Assembly: GCF_003590095.1 (NCBI RefSeq)
Contig: NC_039487.1
Location: 13,685,794 to 13,749,793, forward strand
Source: Trichoplusia ni
Lineage: Eukaryota > Arthropoda > Insecta > Lepidoptera > Noctuidae
Direction: 5' to 3'
Length of the DNA stretch: 64,000 bases
Shown here: piece after piece, positions 21,901-33,900 of the stretch
Position numbering within the stretch: position 1 is the stretch's first letter
Layout: each line of letters starts with the position of its first letter
Notes under the pieces: model-generated
What the model was told of the DNA's origin: nothing
What the model saw: only the letters and a program-made list of their open reading frames with translations
The model's database searches: none
Translations under genes and position numbers: made by a program

Positions 21901-24900
21901 GATTGTAATCGGGCTGTGTGTCGCTTAACTTAGTCGTACATAGTGCAGGACAAAAGCTGGGATTCAAAAAAATACAATTAATGAAGTAGATTATAAAATT
22001 ACGAATTATGTTTGTTTTGAATGATTGGTAGATCCTTACTATAAAGTCGGTACTGGGTAGAAATATTATAGCAAAAATTATGTAATCAAAATGTAAAACT
22101 TTTAGACTCTGGCACAACTCTCTTTTAAATTATGCTCTTAAGGCTTACTTTTGTGTACTATTCTATGGGTTTATACTAAAAAAAATGTATTTGAAAACTG
22201 ATCAAACGATTTTACAAGTTCCCGTAGGTTATACGAATACTTTTTTAAATAATTAACTGCGTAGACCAAAATAACCTAAAATTTCCAACCGACGTATCTG
22301 AGATATAAAAGTTACATCACTGGACCATTTCATCTGACATCCAAATTGCGTCACAATTAGGCAAATGAAGTTATATCATCTAAGTATTAGACTTGCAAAT
22401 GTAGTGTATGAACTTTCGTAATTATTCTGACAACTACATTTGTCAGTATTCAAAGTGTTGGACTTGTAATGTTTCTTCTTAATTATGTTGTTACTGGCTG
22501 TAGCCCGCGGTTTCACCCGCACGAATATGTAGGTCTCGTTCCCGGTGCCTTTTGCGGTGGAGATAGATCCAACAAATCACTATCGTTACAAAAGTCAGGA
22601 TTACTAAAAATGATGTATGCGGTAGCTTCAATAGGAGACTGGCCGACAGATTGACACTATTTTTTAATATAGTTCATTTATAAATTGTTTTGACGTTCAA
22701 AAGTGCCGTTGGTCTAATTGAAATAAAGAATCTGACTTTGACTTTGATGGTTAAGTACCTATTCTTAAATTTTCTAGTTTTTCGCGCAAGTTTTCAATTT
22801 CTCATAGTCTATGATAATAAATAACAGAGGGTATAGTTATTCAGTTTCCTTGAAATATCGAAAACTTAAAAACCGTTCAACTGTGAGACTTACTCGCGAC
22901 CCGAGTTCCGTACCAATACTTGAGAAAATTAATTTTGCAAAAAGAAAATGCCACCCATTATATTTATCATCGTACCTATCGTTGCTTGTTTTTTGTTATG
23001 GCAGCTACAAGCAGTAAACATCATCTGTTAAATTTTTAAAAGGCTAGCTGAAGTGGCTCACGAGGTACATCCTGGTGACTGACTGATAGACGGCTAGACA
23101 GCGGAATCTTATTCATTAAGGAGAATTAGTATTAGTATATAGTATAGTATAATTATTATAGTAGAATTAGTTTCTTTGAAGTACTACTTGATGTGTGGTG
23201 ACTTTTGGGCTCATTTTCGTAATTTTTTCTCTCTAAGGCTTTTTTTTTAGACTTACGTATTGTAAAGTTTACTATAAATTATGTCATGCGTTACGGTTCG
23301 TTCGCCTAACCATTTTGAAATTATTATTATAGATTTCCTTTTAAGTACGACTTCCGCAATAAGAAATTTAATTCGTATGTCGCGGGAGGCTTCGCAATCT
23401 TTCAAGTCAGATGCACATAAACACCCTCAATTAAAAAAGTGTTCGTGGATTACAAATTACTTCTGTTTCTCCAAATCGCATTGAACTTGCTCATTCATGC
23501 TCATTTCTAACTCCGACGCAAAAAGAGGGTGTTAGAATTTTACTGCTTTGTGCGTTTAACTGTGTCTATCTGTCTGTCAATGGCACTGTAGTTCATGATC
23601 AAGTAAACTAATTTGGATACGGTTTTTATCTGTAGTTTACTTTTCGTTCAGTTTTCAAATGAAACGCTTTGTATCTTAGAGTTCCTCATTTCTAATCAAA
23701 TTGTCAGTTTGGGACACAAGTTGTTGTCCAAAAATAATTTATATAATAAGTTGCGAGGGAATCAGCATGCAATACTTGTTTACTGGATAACTGTACCATC
23801 TTATATGGATGCTGTAAATCATGGCTGGAGAGGAAAGAAAACATTCGAGATTTATCCCAAGGTTGTTCTTAAGGAATGTAGTGGGAGGGGGAGGGGGAGG
23901 GGGAGGGATAGATGCAAGTTATGATGTTATATCTTAGCTGGTGTTATAGATAGGATGCTGATTAAGAGGTCCACCGGTTGGAATGTTATTATTGGAAGTG
24001 TTTTCATTTGTGAGGAGAGTTTAATTCTTTTTTAGAGTCGATTGTAGAGTTGGCTTGTTTTTTTAGACCAAAAGTGGCTAGATGAACTAGTGTCATAGTT
24101 ACCCGTAATAGGTATTACCTTGTTTTTGTATATCAGATGTTTTTTTATGCTGGTATTGTCTTATACGTAATTCCTGTTCTTTATTAATCATTTAAAATTA
24201 AAAATTATTAAATAGGTTAAAAAACTAGGTCACTGAGTTATGCATTTTGTATTTTTCCATATTGTTTTGTTCAGTTACGTTTATGAATAATACTCTAAGA
24301 TGGCCTAAAACTGTGTCAGGCATTTAGTGTTTGTAGCATTAGAACTCTTTAGTCCTATCTTCAAAAATAACTTAATTATAACTTCGCAGAAGATCGTTGA
24401 GCCATCTAATCGGTCGCTCCCTGCCAAATAACTTAATCCTAGTTAACCCATACATGTAAATTGTCCCATCATTTAGTTTTAAAACCTAATTCTTGTTTTA
24501 AAAGTGCTAAAAATGCAGGAATAGTTAGTGTTAAGTTTTAATGGGAGACATAACAGTTTGGTTAGTGCCTGATAGCGTCTGGTCGGTGCCAACTGAGCTT
24601 GCATCTGCCAACCAAGGGACGACCTTGGTTCTCTTGTTTTAGGAAGATTATGTTTACCTAGCTTCAAGCCATCAGCTGTTCTAGATTAAAAGGTGTGTAG
24701 ATGAAAGTTTCGGCTTTGTATTTGTTCTATACTTAAACAGTTAAAACAACTTTCGTGGCCCTGGTTAATTAGTAATTATTATTAACTTAAAAATAGTACG
24801 TTTGGTAATGTAAACGTGTTTGTGGGATTGTTTGACAATATTTGAACCCAACCGCAGTCTTAAATCATGAGCTTATGCCGCGGTGTGGTTGGGTGTTAAT

Positions 24901-27900
24901 ACTTAAATTGTCCGAAAAGATTAATTCATATCTTGAATGTGGTCTTATGTTTTCTTCAATCTTATAACGTGGGTTAACATTAGACTTTTGTCATCATCAT
25001 CACCATCGTGGTACTCCCCAGAGCACAGAGACACCCATAAGCCTCTTCTGTTTCATTATAATTGCTAACTTAATAAGGGACGGAACTATATTTCCTCTGA
25101 TTTGTAACGGTTTTAGTCACCGATAAGAAAAACGCACCTTTCTTTACAAAAGATAATCTGAGTCTTTCGATATCAAACTCAGACTGTGCGGGTTGACGAA
25201 TGATTGAAGTTACCACGCCAAACTCTGTGTCAAGCGTATGTGTGTTCGATGACTGCTTGTCTTGACAAGCTTGAGTGAAAACCCCGCGACACAAAGACTA
25301 AATGCGTTAAATTTACGTTTAAAAAAAAGAAAATAGAGCATCATAAACAGCCACGTATCTTTCAAGACTAAGTCGTTAGGCTATCGAAGACTTTCATTAC
25401 CGTGTGCTCGTCCTATACTACTCACCTCGTTACTGTATTACATGTTTAGCCATCGGTATCGCACGTGGTCGCGAGGCTCGCCGGCTCAGTCACGACTGCT
25501 CAGGTCGTGGCATCCATCAGCCTAATATCTGTTTACCTCGTGATACGTAGTAGGTTGTAGTAATTAGACATTCTGGTACAGTTCTACTAGAGGATTGATG
25601 GTACGAACTGTTGATTAGATCATTAAATTGAGATTTAGTAGGTAATGTTTTGTTAAAGTAAGAAAAGCGAACAAGAAAGGAAAGTGTAAGGAAATTGCTC
25701 ATTATTCTCCTTAAAATTATTATCCTAAAATACATTTCATTAAGGAATTTTTAATTAGTACTGTAAGCATCTAATTTCGTGAAGACGCTACAAGCTTCAC
25801 AATCGTCTTATAAATGTTTACTACGTCTACGCCTAAGGTCAAATATACTTGTAGCAGTCTACGGCGTAGCTCGTCTACGCTGGACCCCGTAGCTAAGTAA
25901 CGCCAGTACCTTTTGTCCAGCTTTCCAAGATTTATATTTTCTAACACATTATTAAACACAATTCTTTTGGGTATAGTGTTGCTGAATGCGTTGTTCAGTT
26001 GTGTTTTTCTTTTATCTTAAAATATAAAATTTGGCCTGCGACTTTATTAGATTTTGACGAAGATTAGAGATTGGATCTTTAAGTTTTTATGATATATCGT
26101 TTGCAGTTCTTTTGTTTAAATCTAAGTTTCACAGTACTTTAGTACATATAAAAGGATCAAATTTTGTATCAATTCAGCTGCATCTACTTCTTGGGATAGG
26201 CTTGCCTCTAGTTGCACCATAATTGACGTGAATAAAATTGTATCTGTTTAACCTGCTACTTTCTCAGAGAAAGTTCATTTCTCTTCTTAAAAATCAGTTC
26301 ACTACCGTACCTAAAGGTGTACCTATTTCGAAAAACAGTCAAGATCTTTTCAACACCTCTTAGAAGCACATCACTCTAACTACACCCATCCCTTCATCTT
26401 TTTCCACCAGCTCCACAAATCCATTGACGATCACCTGGTGACGTCACAACATGGCCGCTCACCACCTTGGCACCACGTGGCCTGCTCGTCTGCCAACAGG
26501 CACACCGCCCTTGACACTGCTAACTCTCAATGCCCGTCGTTATGAAATATTAACTCCTTTGAAATAGTTCGCGTATAATTAGGAGTATTTTATGTTGATG
26601 TGTCATCTATACGTTTTGGGATGTTGGGTCGTAATTGGATTCTAGCGGTGCTCTTGTGTTTCGAAGGCCTCTACAATTTTGCGTAACTTTAGTACATTTA
26701 TTTAAAAGCAGCTGTTGCCCCCGGGCTCGCTTTCTACAAATCGAAAATGATCATTTAATGTCCCCGTGGGATCCCACGTGAACGAGGAACAAAAATTCAT
26801 ACATCCAAATAAACAAACATTTTTTTGACGATTGAAACAGACTTTTCAGTTTAATATATTTGCTCGACTCTTGATGCACTTCGAGAAATGTTACCTTTTT
26901 GCAAGCCCTGTTGATTATTTTGTGCCGTTATTTATAAAGACGCGATCTGACGTAATTTAAAAGAGGCTTAAGTTCAGCAATGGTCTCAGAAGGGTCGAAT
27001 ATGAAAATAACATTGTGTCAATAAAAGAAAGCTCCTAAGTCACATTTAAAAACCTAGTATTTATGTATCAGAACTGCAAATACCATCCGAAAGAGGAACA
27101 TTAAAACCAAAACGAACCAAAGCAAAAGTAAATTACTATAAACCATCGAAAAATTCTGGAAGTGACAACAAAGATTTCAAAAATATAGCGGTGCACAGAT
27201 AAGTATCGTTGGAGGAACGGTCGCCGATACACCTGCAGCCATCTGGAAGCGATACCGATCTTTATCAATAAGATCGGAGACGAAAACTCGGGGGGAACGG
27301 AAAAATATTTGCGTTAAGGCAACTGAAATATAGATAGGATGTTTGGAGATATTTTTGTTGATTTTAATGGTTCCGTACGGTTACAGTCTGTCTGCACGTC
27401 TGGTAGACTGTCCCTCTGTCACCAGACTGTACATCATGAATGGTCGTGTCGTGATGGGTAGGAAGTTTAAATTTTGACAGATTAGGTAAGATAAAGATTT
27501 GGAGATAAGGATTCGGGTTAACCGTTTAACCCGTTAAGGTTAGAAATTTTATAAGTTATTTTTTTTGACTAATTTGGAACAGACTATCGCAATAATGACT
27601 ATCAAAGAAATTATTACATTAAAGTCAGTATTTTTATCAATCATTAGGTTAGAATGTCTCTGTTTTATTTTGGTAAACAGCAATTTTAGATAGTTTTGTA
27701 AGTTTTTTCAGACTATCGTTGTCAATGTAAAGATTAGAGATTGTTTGACTGTGTAGTTTTGTAGTTATGTTTCATTTCATTATGCCTTTTCCAATACTTT
27801 TACGCTTAATGTTAATCGTTGAGGTGGTTCAATGTGCCTTTTTGTAGGTTTGAACCTAGGCCAAAATAAATTTAGTGTTTTTGAGTTAAATGTTTTTTTT

Positions 27901-30900
27901 TTAATATTGACTGAGACGATCCGATTGTATACCAGAATTAAATTATTCGCTTCTTAGAGAAATCAATTCATATTTTCATGAATTGATTTTTTTTGTCTTG
28001 CATAATATTATGAAATCGAACGAATCTCCTGTTTTCTTGTATTGTATCGGCAATAAGGGTTTCTGACTCAACAGACATAATTCAACGAATTACTTTTATT
28101 TATCATTGCATTGGAACACATCCCGGGCGCAGCTAGCAGCCGATAAACTATCGCTTTGATGGCTGTAATTGTTTCTACAAAGATAAACATGATTTGTTGT
28201 GTCATATATGTTCTAATTATAATTATACATGGATAGGTTCATTTGTCTACGCGAGCGTGTTTAGTGGGGATAGAAAGTGTAAAAAAATTAAGTATAACGG
28301 ATACTTTTTGACATCATTTCAAGATATTTCAACGTATCTGGCTAAAATTCTAGTTGCGTTTTAACGAAATTCGATTTCAGTACGACTTAGTTTTGAAAAT
28401 TGAATTGTGACCTTATGTATTAGCTCTTTATTTAGATATTAAACAAAACTATTAAACATGAATCAACGTCACAAACGGCTGGACACCCTCAGAATAGAGT
28501 ATCTAGCGACAAATTCCTGCGCCGGTATCAATCAGAACCCAAATCTGTATTCCGATCTCCGGAATCAAAGTCGCTGTGGACGACGTCCGCTGCGTTCATT
28601 TTTCCTATAATAGACCACGCCGTCTCACTCGCACTGCGTTGCGCAAACGCCACCAAGCCGAGCTAAAACAGGGGCTCAGCCATACTAAATTTAGTTCTGC
28701 AACACTGCACCGTGTCATGCCCATAGAAAACATTAACATCGATACACCGCACGATATATGGTCACCGCATACTCCCAGCCAGATTTTCGCGAACACAAAT
28801 TGCTGTATAATATTCAATTAGGTCGGGGATATTGATGGCGAGCGCACCGCCCGGCAATTTTGGTTAGCGCATCTGCTGCTCCTATACGCGTATCCTTTGA
28901 TATACGATTAGTTTTCGAGCCGTTTTCAGCAGGTCCGGCCGGTCGATACTCCATTATCGGCTGTTAGCCGTTAGCGCGGACGATTCAGGCCGAGCGTCCC
29001 TCAAGGTGCGTCGCGGGGACACGCTAAATATAACCGCACACGCGGCCCGTCGTCTCGCCGATTTTTCCTCGGTCCGTCGTACTCCCGGCATGCTGCCAGC
29101 ACTACGTCACACCTCTATTACCTCATAAACGCCAAACTTTGAGAAAGGACTTTAAAATTAGCAAGGACGCGTGTTGAAGCGGCCGCAGACGGGCCGCAGG
29201 CGGCTCGCAGGCGGCCCGCAGCCGGCCCGCGGGTATTTCGGTGCGGCGACACCAGCGCTCCTGATAATTACGCAAGCCGCGGAGAGGAACATGGCGGACG
29301 CCGCGCCGCGGCAAAAGACGCGGGAGAGGAGAGATGAGCTGTCACGGGATATTTATGAAATTCGAACTAAAATAGATTCAGTAGTAGCTTGGAGCGAGTC
29401 ACCTTGACGGCGCGTGCGTTATGTAACACGCGCCACGCGAATCGAACGCGACGTGCTCCAAAATCGAAATTTGAAAATGTCAAAATCGTGACGTAATCGG
29501 TGACGTGTCGATGTGTGACGTAAGTTTAGTGTTGCCACTCCTCCGTTCGACTAATAAATTTATTGTTTGGCATGTAAACGGATGCGTTCGAGCCAAGAAA
29601 TTACAGCGTTTGGTAAAAAAAATATTGAATGAAGCAACGGAATGATGGCGCAGTGTAATCGGGCCCGCCTTGCAGCTTTGCCAAACACTATCTTGTTTAT
29701 AGTTCAACAGTTGCACAAGATTTTTGATTATGGAATGTTTACACCTTCCAGTGACCGGCGGGCGCTGGCCTGGCGGCCGGAGCGTACTTTTGTTCTCTCC
29801 GTCTATTTTTTATAGAACTTTTAATTACTCCTTTCTCCTAATGACGGCGGCGCCTATTGAAACGCGGACCACTTAAATTTAAGTGTAGAAATGACTTTTT
29901 ATTTTTAGCGTCTGTAGGAACTGTTCCCTAACGATTTTTTCTAGTACCTACCGCTCGTTTGCGGAACTTTTGTGCACACGTTGTTTGATGAGCAAAGTTT
30001 CGGATGATGTTCAGCTATTTGAATATGTTATCTGTGTTCGTTGAGCTGGCAATACCGGCTAATGTCAGTTGACATTTTGTTCGATTCGAATCGTTTGTAA
30101 CATTGTATGTGCGATAAAGTGGAGCATTCCCGTCGTTAATACATCGTTGGCATACGATTTTGCGAATGTTGATAGTACTTGTATATTTTGGTTTACCAAC
30201 ACATGTATAAAATGATCCAATTAAAACATATCACAGTGCTTGCATGTGTTAGAAATTGATGAGATAACAGGTGCTAGGGATGAAAGGGTGAGCACTACTT
30301 CAGAGTCTTCGTCAAATAACTGTTATCGGGCCCTCAAGAATAGAGATTTCTCTTCCCCGTATTCCTTATTCTATTTAGATGATTTTTATTTTTTTTATAT
30401 TTCACTCGTTTTTTCTCCAAATTATAATTCAACTATTAAACTTAGGTTTTTCCCTCAGACCACACAATTTATAGCCAAAAGTGTAAAAAAACTTGTACAC
30501 ATCGAAGAAAATGTCAGAATTTGCTTTTTCTCTTTTCAGCGAGACAATTTTTAGTTACCTACTTATTATATACAAAAAGGTGTTTGTTTTACAGAGCTTG
30601 AATAAATAAGTCTTTATGTTAAATGAATGAGCATCAACATAAAACCATTTGGTAACTTAAAAATACTTGTTATTATAATGAAACTATTCATGCTGAGTCA
30701 GATAATAAAGGTCAACTATATGTTGTTTCATTGAAGTATTTAGGCATTTTAATATAATGAAGAAGGAAATTCAATTAAAAAAATACTGACGTAACGATAT
30801 CGCAAAATTTATACCATATTGTGACGTCACGCGTAATTTCCATTCACTTAAAATTGATCAATTTATGTTTGTGGGTCAAAAGAAAAATACAAGATAAACT

Positions 30901-33900
30901 ACAAGATGGATACTGAAAAAAAATTGTCGTCATTCCTATTGTTTTTGCCATAACCTAAGTCACACCAAAAACCATGAGAATTGTATGGTCTATTTGCGAT
31001 TCAGCCAGTGTTTAGAGGATGGTCTAGAATGCAAATGTATTTTAGAAGTATGTGCGTACTGATGAATTAATGTACAGAGTGTTCACTTTGTATGTACAGG
31101 GTGTTCGGCGCCGGATTATGTTACATTTATGTGAGTGACAGTGATCGCTTTACATTATATTTGTATAGATGGAGATAGTTGAAAATTTGTGGGGAAATAT
31201 AACTATTAAGTTAGGGTCGGTGGTTTTCGGATTTAATAAAAAAAAATATTGTTCAGGTTTGAAGAGTGTTACGCGTATTTTTATGTTTTTAATATTTATT
31301 TACGATAAAAGTATAAAACAGGAATTTCAGTTCATTCAGCTCAAGTTGTTTTTATAAAAAAACAATATGATATTTCTCTAGAACGTGAAACCGTTTTAAG
31401 TATGAAAATCTACAAAAGCGTCATACTAAACATATTAGACATTTTTATTTCTTTTTCGCTTCCTTAAACATAAATACTATCAAAGTCACTCTTAAATACT
31501 CAAAATGTTTGACTTTCCAAAGCCAAGTTTATATAACTGACCATCATAACACAAACTTTTATCTACTAATACAAAGCGCTGTAGTCCATAGCACATAAAG
31601 CGGCATAATCCAAACAATCCATTAGCACTATCCATTTTTCGTGCGAACCATGATGGAGGCGTGGGCTGGCCGCCAACGCCGGCCGTAGCAAATCACAACC
31701 CCGCAAACCGCAAATTGGGTGCCAGTAATCATAACTTCAATATACACAAACACAGCCACCCTATATCTTACGATAAGCCGCTGACAACCCTACCAGCCGA
31801 GGATTAGTGACGTGGGTAGCCTGTAATCCCGGCATATCCCGGGACAACACGGGAACTATTTGCATACGATTGCAGTTAAACGTCATCTGCGGGATTTGAG
31901 ACGGTGGTGCGTCTTAGTTGGATTGCTGCAAGTCGGTTGTAATTTTGTGTAATTTCACCCCGGGATTACTGAGGGCTATAGCTTAGGGTTGTGCCATGAA
32001 GTACAAACAAGAGGCTCCGATCGTTGCGGTGTTCGGAGATGTCTCGTGGGCGCTTGTTTACGACCTGCACTGGACTGTTTGGGTTCGATGTGAGATGCGT
32101 AGACTGGGCTGAAGTTAGGTATGTTACTTTAAAGTATAGTACGTGGTGTGGAAGGTTTTCAAGTTTTTTATCAAACAGTGCAATTAATACCCTCACGATT
32201 AGGTTTAGATTCCTTAATATGGACATATTTTAATATTGTTGTGTGCTACACGTACTTAACGTACAAAGTTAAGTTATTTTCCCATCATTTTTCATCTAGT
32301 CTAACAACATAGAAGAGTCCATATTTCCATACACAAAAAAAAAAAACGAAAAGTTTTTCAATCAAAATATCGACAAAAAAGCATCAAACCCCAAACTGCA
32401 TTTGACCTAAATCGCAACAAAATCCCGGGTGAACGCACGTCAGCTTACGCAACACTGACATCCATCGAGCTCATTAACATAGCATATTTATTACACGCCA
32501 CGCCAAGTAAGCCATTGTAAAAAAACTTAAACAACGTGACTGGAATGATTGTTGTTTATTTGCAAATAATTGTCCGGACAGTGCAATGACCTACACTCAC
32601 CTTGCACTACGTGGTAGGAATTTATTGAAAGGGAGTAATGTTGGGCTGTGTAACGGTAGTGCCGGGATTACCGGGATTAACGTTTAGCGCGGTTTATAAA
32701 CAAAAGAATATTTCTATTGATCTTGGCTGTTCGATTATTGGTTTTGATTTTTTTCTTCGTTTTTGCGGCGTGGTAGAGGAAGTAGTTGTTCAGATTTAAA
32801 GGAAATAAGTCGTTTTTATTAAAAAGGAGGTAAATCAAATATTTGAGTCACGAAAATCTTATACTTTTTACGATGTATCTTGATCAAAAGTGAGTTTGTG
32901 TTCATCAAATTGTTTCCTTTGGAATTTCATGTTGTTATGTAACGAATAGTCATAATAGTTGAGAATTAATTTTGAGAAGCAGAATTATCCCATAGCTGTC
33001 GTATAAAATGTTGAAATAATTTTTCAATATTAGGCAAATGGGAGACCTGATAGATTTTTAACTTAAATAACAGGTCGAAGGAAAATAAATCGTAGTGCTT
33101 ATATTTCACTTTTCAAACTACATTTTAATTAATATTTCAAACTCTACGATTAATTTGTATAGGTTTCTAATAATAAACGATAAATCAAAACGTTTCATAT
33201 TTTAACAATCGGAGAGAATCAACTGTCCAATTTGTCCAAACAATGAAACTTTTTGAGCAAACGTCCATTAGACGATCGTAACATTCTAGGTTATAAAACA
33301 GGACTTTTACTCTGGATGTCGTTTCGTTATAATTTAGGACGGAATCGAACCTTGGACTATTTATGTACGACTTACAATGTGCGCTGTGTAACGTGAGTGT
33401 AGTTGGATTTGGTAGTGGGGTTGATACATTATGGTATGTGGGATTTTTGGGTTTGTCTTATGTTTCTTATGCTTGGGTCGATAGTATTGTAGTAGTGACT
33501 GATATCTGAAAGTTGGTGCAGTTTGATAGGCACCTTTTAGGTCTTCTAGAGGTCACAGTTTCAGAGAAAATACTCGTTTAGTCTAAAAGTGACTACAAAA
33601 TATTTACTGTTCTTGTTTTTATTACATTAAAATGGTAAAATGTTTAGAAAATTAGAATATTAGAAATACATATTTTCTAGTTTGGGTTTTGAGTCATGAT
33701 CATCATGCTCATCCACAGCCTTTATCCTCCCACTGCTGGGCATAGGCCTCCCCTTTCTCGAGCCAATTTCTACGGTCCTGTGCTAGCCTCATCCAGGTTT
33801 TGAGTAATAAGGATTTATTCAAATGTTAAATAACATGTTACGACTACTTTGCATTCTTAAATCATTAATTAAAAAATATATATTGGCTAGCATTTCTGGC

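Larger units (their letters stand above)
16894..28470 (+). other. NFI intron 1, middle part A
   Basis: AT-rich intron with no coding exon I can support. It contains SINE and repeat relics (listed), a G-quadruplex-type run at 23883-23907, a GC-richer patch at 26411-26545 with a CRE (TGACGTCA) and NFI half-sites, and a patch at 27190-27300 with a perfect hairpin. The 127-codon minus-strand frame at 21734-22117 has no recognisable motif and I do not call it a gene. Confidence 0.55.
28471..29480 (+). promoter_or_regulatory. CpG-rich intronic island
   Basis: About 1 kb of clearly higher GC and CpG than the flanks, in the middle of NFI intron 1. It contains CGATA words, an 11-bp GC-rich tandem array (29181-29233) and a small ORF with a strong start context (29291-29407). 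I see no splice donor compatible with NFI exon 2, so it is not a third NFI first exon in any evident way. An enhancer, insulator or start of a noncoding RNA are the main options. Confidence 0.4.

Noticed and set aside
21734..22117. 127-codon minus-strand frame
   Set aside because: No ATG-supported motif or family, Phe/Ile/Tyr-rich AT-type translation, inside the NFI intron.
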